In this document: piece after piece, positions 6,066 to 8,635 of the stretch
Numbering within the stretch: the first letter of the stretch is position 1
Layout: the number at the start of each line of letters is the position of its first letter
From: an uncultured Rhodospirillales bacterium
Lineage (GTDB): Bacteria; Pseudomonadota; Alphaproteobacteria; Acetobacterales; Acetobacteraceae
DNA: 8,635 nt
Assembly (NCBI GenBank): GCA_903932545.1
Contig: CAIZGT010000196.1
Location: forward strand, 1 to 8,635
Reading direction: 5' to 3'
Notes under the pieces: generated by a model
What the model was told of the DNA's origin: nothing
Seen by the model: the letters and a program-made list of their open reading frames with translations, nothing else
Databases searched by the model: none
Position numbers and translations under genes: made by a program

Positions 6066-8635
6066 TCAGCGCACATTGGAAGCAGGGGATTCATGCCGTG
6101 CCAAGCGCACAACAGTGCGGCGACGCATCGTCCAGAACAGAGCCGTGCCTGAGAAGAACGAGGCGAGGATCATCAAAATCACGATCATATAGGGCTGATC
6201 ACGCAAGACGTAGCTCGGATAGAGCCAGAATGGCAGTGAACCGACAGTGTATGGCTCAGCCACGCGATACGACGTCACCTTGCCGGTCGTCAGAATAGCC
6301 ATGTCACCCTGGATCAAAGCAGACTGATCAGGATCGGCCATGCTGGCAATCGCACCGCTCAGCGCGTCGGACGAGCCGCCGATGACGGCCACAATCGAGC
6401 GATGGGCGTGGTAGGGGCTCTCAAAGCCCACCAAGGCCGCCATCGTGTTGGACGCCGCAGCCTGCAACGACGAGGCTGCCCGTTGCCGCTCGCCCGTGTC
6501 GTGATCGGTCAGCAGACGGCGAACACTCTCCATTTCGCGTGGGATCGACATGCTAACCCGGTTGCCCGTGATCGTCAGCGGACCATTGCCCAACAACTCG
6601 CCCACGCCCTGCAGATGGCCGATGGTGCCGATCACCAGAAGATCGCGGCCTTCAACCTTCGGCAGCCCGCCCGCGCGCACCACTTCCATCCGCACCGGCG
6701 GATAGCCAGACAGTGACGCCAAGCGCCCCATCACGTTCAGATAGGCCGTGATTTCGGCTGAACTCGGGCGGTCCGGCAGCACGACGCCGGTCTCAGAGAA
6801 ATCCGCCATGCGGGTGAATGGGAACCCCGAGTTCACAAAGAACTGGAGATTGGGCATCTGCGCAAAGCGATAGCCACGGCTGAGGTCGATCGTGCTGTCT
6901 GGGTCAACCGACATGTGCAAGTCGGTCGGCACCGCCACACAGTCACCGCGATGCATCGGCTGCGCATCGAAATAGAGCTGCATATCGTTGTAGCCGAACA
7001 CGTCATAAGACGGCAGCATAACCTGAGTTTCGCCCTGTTGCTGGCCAATTCCCAGCAAACGGCTGACGAAATTGCCGGTCCGCTCCGAAGCCAGCGGCGC
7101 CGAGGCGAGATAGATGCCGTTGATGCCTATATCCATGCGCGACGGGCCGATATCAACAATCGGAGCCTGTGGTGCGCGGAATTTCAGATCGATTGGGAAG
7201 CGACGGTCACGCCAGGTGTAGAAATCTGGCGCGGTGCGGAACGGCACATGCAAAAGGCCGGAATAACCAAAGACTTGCAGATCAGCCGCATCCACCAATT
7301 CGCCAAGTTTCACCTTGCGCGTGGTATCAATCCAGCTCGGCGCATCATATGGCGAACGCTCTGGAATGCTCGGCGGCTGCACCATCGCAACGTCTGAGCC
7401 CAGCGCCCGGTTGCCCAGCACGAGCGTCTGTGCAGCGGCGATCACTTCTGAGCCGGTGCGCCCCGCAACCAGCAGCACCGAAGACAGCGGATCGTTCGGA
7501 TTGGCAATGACGCCCAGCGTCGGGCCGTTGATCGGTGGCAGGCCGGGGGGGACATTACCCTCCTCGGTCACCACAATCATCACGGAATTGCCATCGGTGG
7601 GCAGCATCGACGACACTGGGAAGTTGGCGCCACGGAATGACGCCTCCTTGCCAAACCAAGCAGCCGCGATGCCCGCCGCCTTCAGCGTGTCATCACCCGG
7701 CGAGCCAGCCATCACGAATGGCAGGGTCAGCAATTGCTTTTCACGCGCATCAAAGAACGGCAGCGGCAGGCGCGACAGGTCGCGCTGAGCGGGCAAGCGC
7801 TGCAGGGTCAGCGTGAGAGTGGAATTGTCGTAAATCGTGGACCACAGCAAGCCGCTCAACGGATCGTTGCAATCTTGCGTATAGCGGCCCGTGAAGCGGA
7901 AGTTCAGGCGGTTGAGATCCTGAAAGAACACCGCGCTGATCGGCATATCGATCGTGAAGTTGGTTTTGTCTTTCACCACCGGGATGGTGCCAACATATTC
8001 TTCGTTTAACGTCACGGTCACGTTGCTGAACTCAGGGATCAGCGACGGAGACATTGCGCCAGTCAGATTAAGCGTCGCCCCAGTGACCACCTCATCTGCA
8101 CGAATGCCGAATTCCACGCCTTGCAGCGCCGAGGTGCCGCGCAGCGCCAGCGGCCCCTTGGCCCCCAACTGGCGAAGGTTGAACACGACATGACGCGTGG
8201 TGCCAGGCCCGGCATCGGTTGTCGTATCCTGCGCATCATTGGGTGAAGCGGCGGGCATTCCAGTCATCGTTGAAGGATCAACGGGCGCCGTGCGCACAAT
8301 CGTCGAGTCTTGCGGAACCGCCTGCGCCAAGGAATTGGTTGGCAGCAACAGCGCCAGCAACAAAGCCAAGGTGGAGCCCACCGAAGCGCGCGCACCATCG
8401 GCAGAGGCAACACGACCACCACTGCGCGTGGTGCCACCACCACCTTGCGTCGGTGCCGGAGCCGGACGGCGATCACGCGGACGGAACAGACCACGGATCG
8501 ACACCAACACACGCCACAGCGAAGCAAGCGGGCGGTCAGCCGGATATGCAGACCAGTCGGTCCAAGCGTCTGCACGGGTAAAGACGGCCTGAATCACACG
8601 TGCTTCCTCTTCAATCGTCGTCGGCTGCCAGCGCA
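6066..8635 (-). CDS. bcsAB: Fused cellulose synthase BcsA-BcsB, 5' part outside window
   Basis: The frame is open from the right edge to TGA at 6066. It begins with the C-terminal end of BcsA (RWQPTTIEEEAR, then FTRADAWTDW and DRPLASLW) and continues without a stop into a complete BcsB. Counting from the Val codon at 8595-8597, BcsA tail is residues 1-42, a Pro/Gly/Thr-rich linker 43-73, a hydrophobic signal-like segment 74-93, periplasmic BcsB about 130-790, and a C-terminal membrane anchor about 802-824 followed by a basic tail. The BcsB part includes CNDPLSGLLWSTIYDNSTLTL (243-263), typical of the family. BcsA is the c-di-GMP-activated UDP-glucose glucosyltransferase; BcsB is its membrane-anchored periplasmic partner that guides the nascent glucan. 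A GTG at 8597 could be mistaken for a start, but it lies inside BcsA-like sequence and no Shine-Dalgarno supports it. The catalytic and PilZ domains should lie beyond the window. bcsC follows after 28 bases. Confidence 0.9.
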   Translation of the reverse strand, partial: RWQPTTIEEEARVIQAVFTRADAWTDWSAYPADRPLASLWRVLVSIRGLFRPRDRRPAPAPTQGGGGTTRSGGRVASADGARASVGSTLALLLALLLPTNSLAQAVPQDSTIVRTAPVDPSTMTGMPAASPNDAQDTTTDAGPGTTRHVVFNLRQLGAKGPLALRGTSALQGVEFGIRADEVVTGATLNLTGAMSPSLIPEFSNVTVTLNEEYVGTIPVVKDKTNFTIDMPISAVFFQDLNRLNFRFTGRYTQDCNDPLSGLLWSTIYDNSTLTLTLQRLPAQRDLSRLPLPFFDAREKQLLTLPFVMAGSPGDDTLKAAGIAAAWFGKEASFRGANFPVSSMLPTDGNSVMIVVTEEGNVPPGLPPINGPTLGVIANPNDPLSSVLLVAGRTGSEVIAAAQTLVLGNRALGSDVAMVQPPSIPERSPYDAPSWIDTTRKVKLGELVDAADLQVFGYSGLLHVPFRTAPDFYTWRDRRFPIDLKFRAPQAPIVDIGPSRMDIGINGIYLASAPLASERTGNFVSRLLGIGQQQGETQVMLPSYDVFGYNDMQLYFDAQPMHRGDCVAVPTDLHMSVDPDSTIDLSRGYRFAQMPNLQFFVNSGFPFTRMADFSETGVVLPDRPSSAEITAYLNVMGRLASLSGYPPVRMEVVRAGGLPKVEGRDLLVIGTIGHLQGVGELLGNGPLTITGNRVSMSIPREMESVRRLLTDHDTGERQRAASSLQAAASNTMAALVGFESPYHAHRSIVAVIGGSSDALSGAIASMADPDQSALIQGDMAILTTGKVTSYRVAEPYTVGSLPFWLYPSYVLRDQPYMIVILMILASFFSGTALFWTMRRRTVVRLARHESPASNVR
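8319..8378 (-). other. Internal signal-like hydrophobic segment in BcsAB
   Basis: This encodes STLALLLALLLPTNSLAQA and flanking residues (74-93, counting from the Val codon at 8597): a short hydrophobic core followed by two small-x-small cleavage-like sites, SLA and AQA. It lies between the cytoplasmic end of BcsA and periplasmic BcsB. The fused chain must cross the inner membrane here, either as a retained transmembrane helix or as a signal peptide that is cleaved to release two subunits. Confidence 0.7.

Noticed and set aside
6038..6112. Upstream starts for bcsC at 6112, 6094 or 6076
   Set aside because: They would overlap the bcsAB end and lengthen the already long n-region before the signal peptide core.
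8595..8597. GTG as an independent start of a separate bcsB
   Set aside because: The frame is open further upstream and both sides of this codon encode BcsA C-terminal sequence, so it is an internal valine of a fusion.

Overview
The window looks like chromosomal DNA of a GC-rich alphaproteobacterium. The best guess is an acetic-acid-bacteria-like member of Acetobacteraceae, because the cellulose synthase genes bcsA and bcsB are fused into one frame, an arrangement best known from Komagataeibacter/Gluconacetobacter. The family assignment is an inference; no rRNA or other taxonomic marker is present.

Layout. (1) Positions 1-1802, minus strand: most of hrpB, an ATP-dependent DExH-box RNA helicase, whose 3' end lies beyond the left edge. 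(2) Positions 1803-1856: a 54-base divergent gap. (3) Positions 1857-3839, plus strand: a complete DsbD/ScsB-type membrane thiol-disulfide reductase with all three cysteine pairs. (4) Positions 3840-3988: a convergent intergenic region with a 10-bp terminator-like hairpin and two other inverted repeats. (5) Positions 3989-6037, minus strand: a BcsC-type outer-membrane cellulose export protein that lacks the usual TPR array and carries a proline-rich stretch in its place. (6) Positions 6066-8635, minus strand: the 3' part of a fused bcsA-bcsB gene, which holds the last residues of BcsA, a linker, an internal signal-like hydrophobic segment and a full BcsB; its 5' end lies beyond the right edge.

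How the parts fit. The two minus-strand bcs genes are 28 bases apart and read as the end of a cellulose operon. BcsA (upstream) would polymerise UDP-glucose and move the glucan through the inner membrane, BcsB would receive it in the periplasm, and the BcsC barrel would pass it through the outer membrane. No bcsD, bcsZ or separate TPR gene follows bcsC; the next gene is the convergent dsbD. hrpB and dsbD look like unrelated housekeeping neighbours.

The most interesting points are the TPR-less, proline-rich BcsC and the hydrophobic segment inside the BcsA-BcsB fusion that can account for its topology or proteolytic processing. No mobile element, CRISPR array, tRNA or rRNA was seen.
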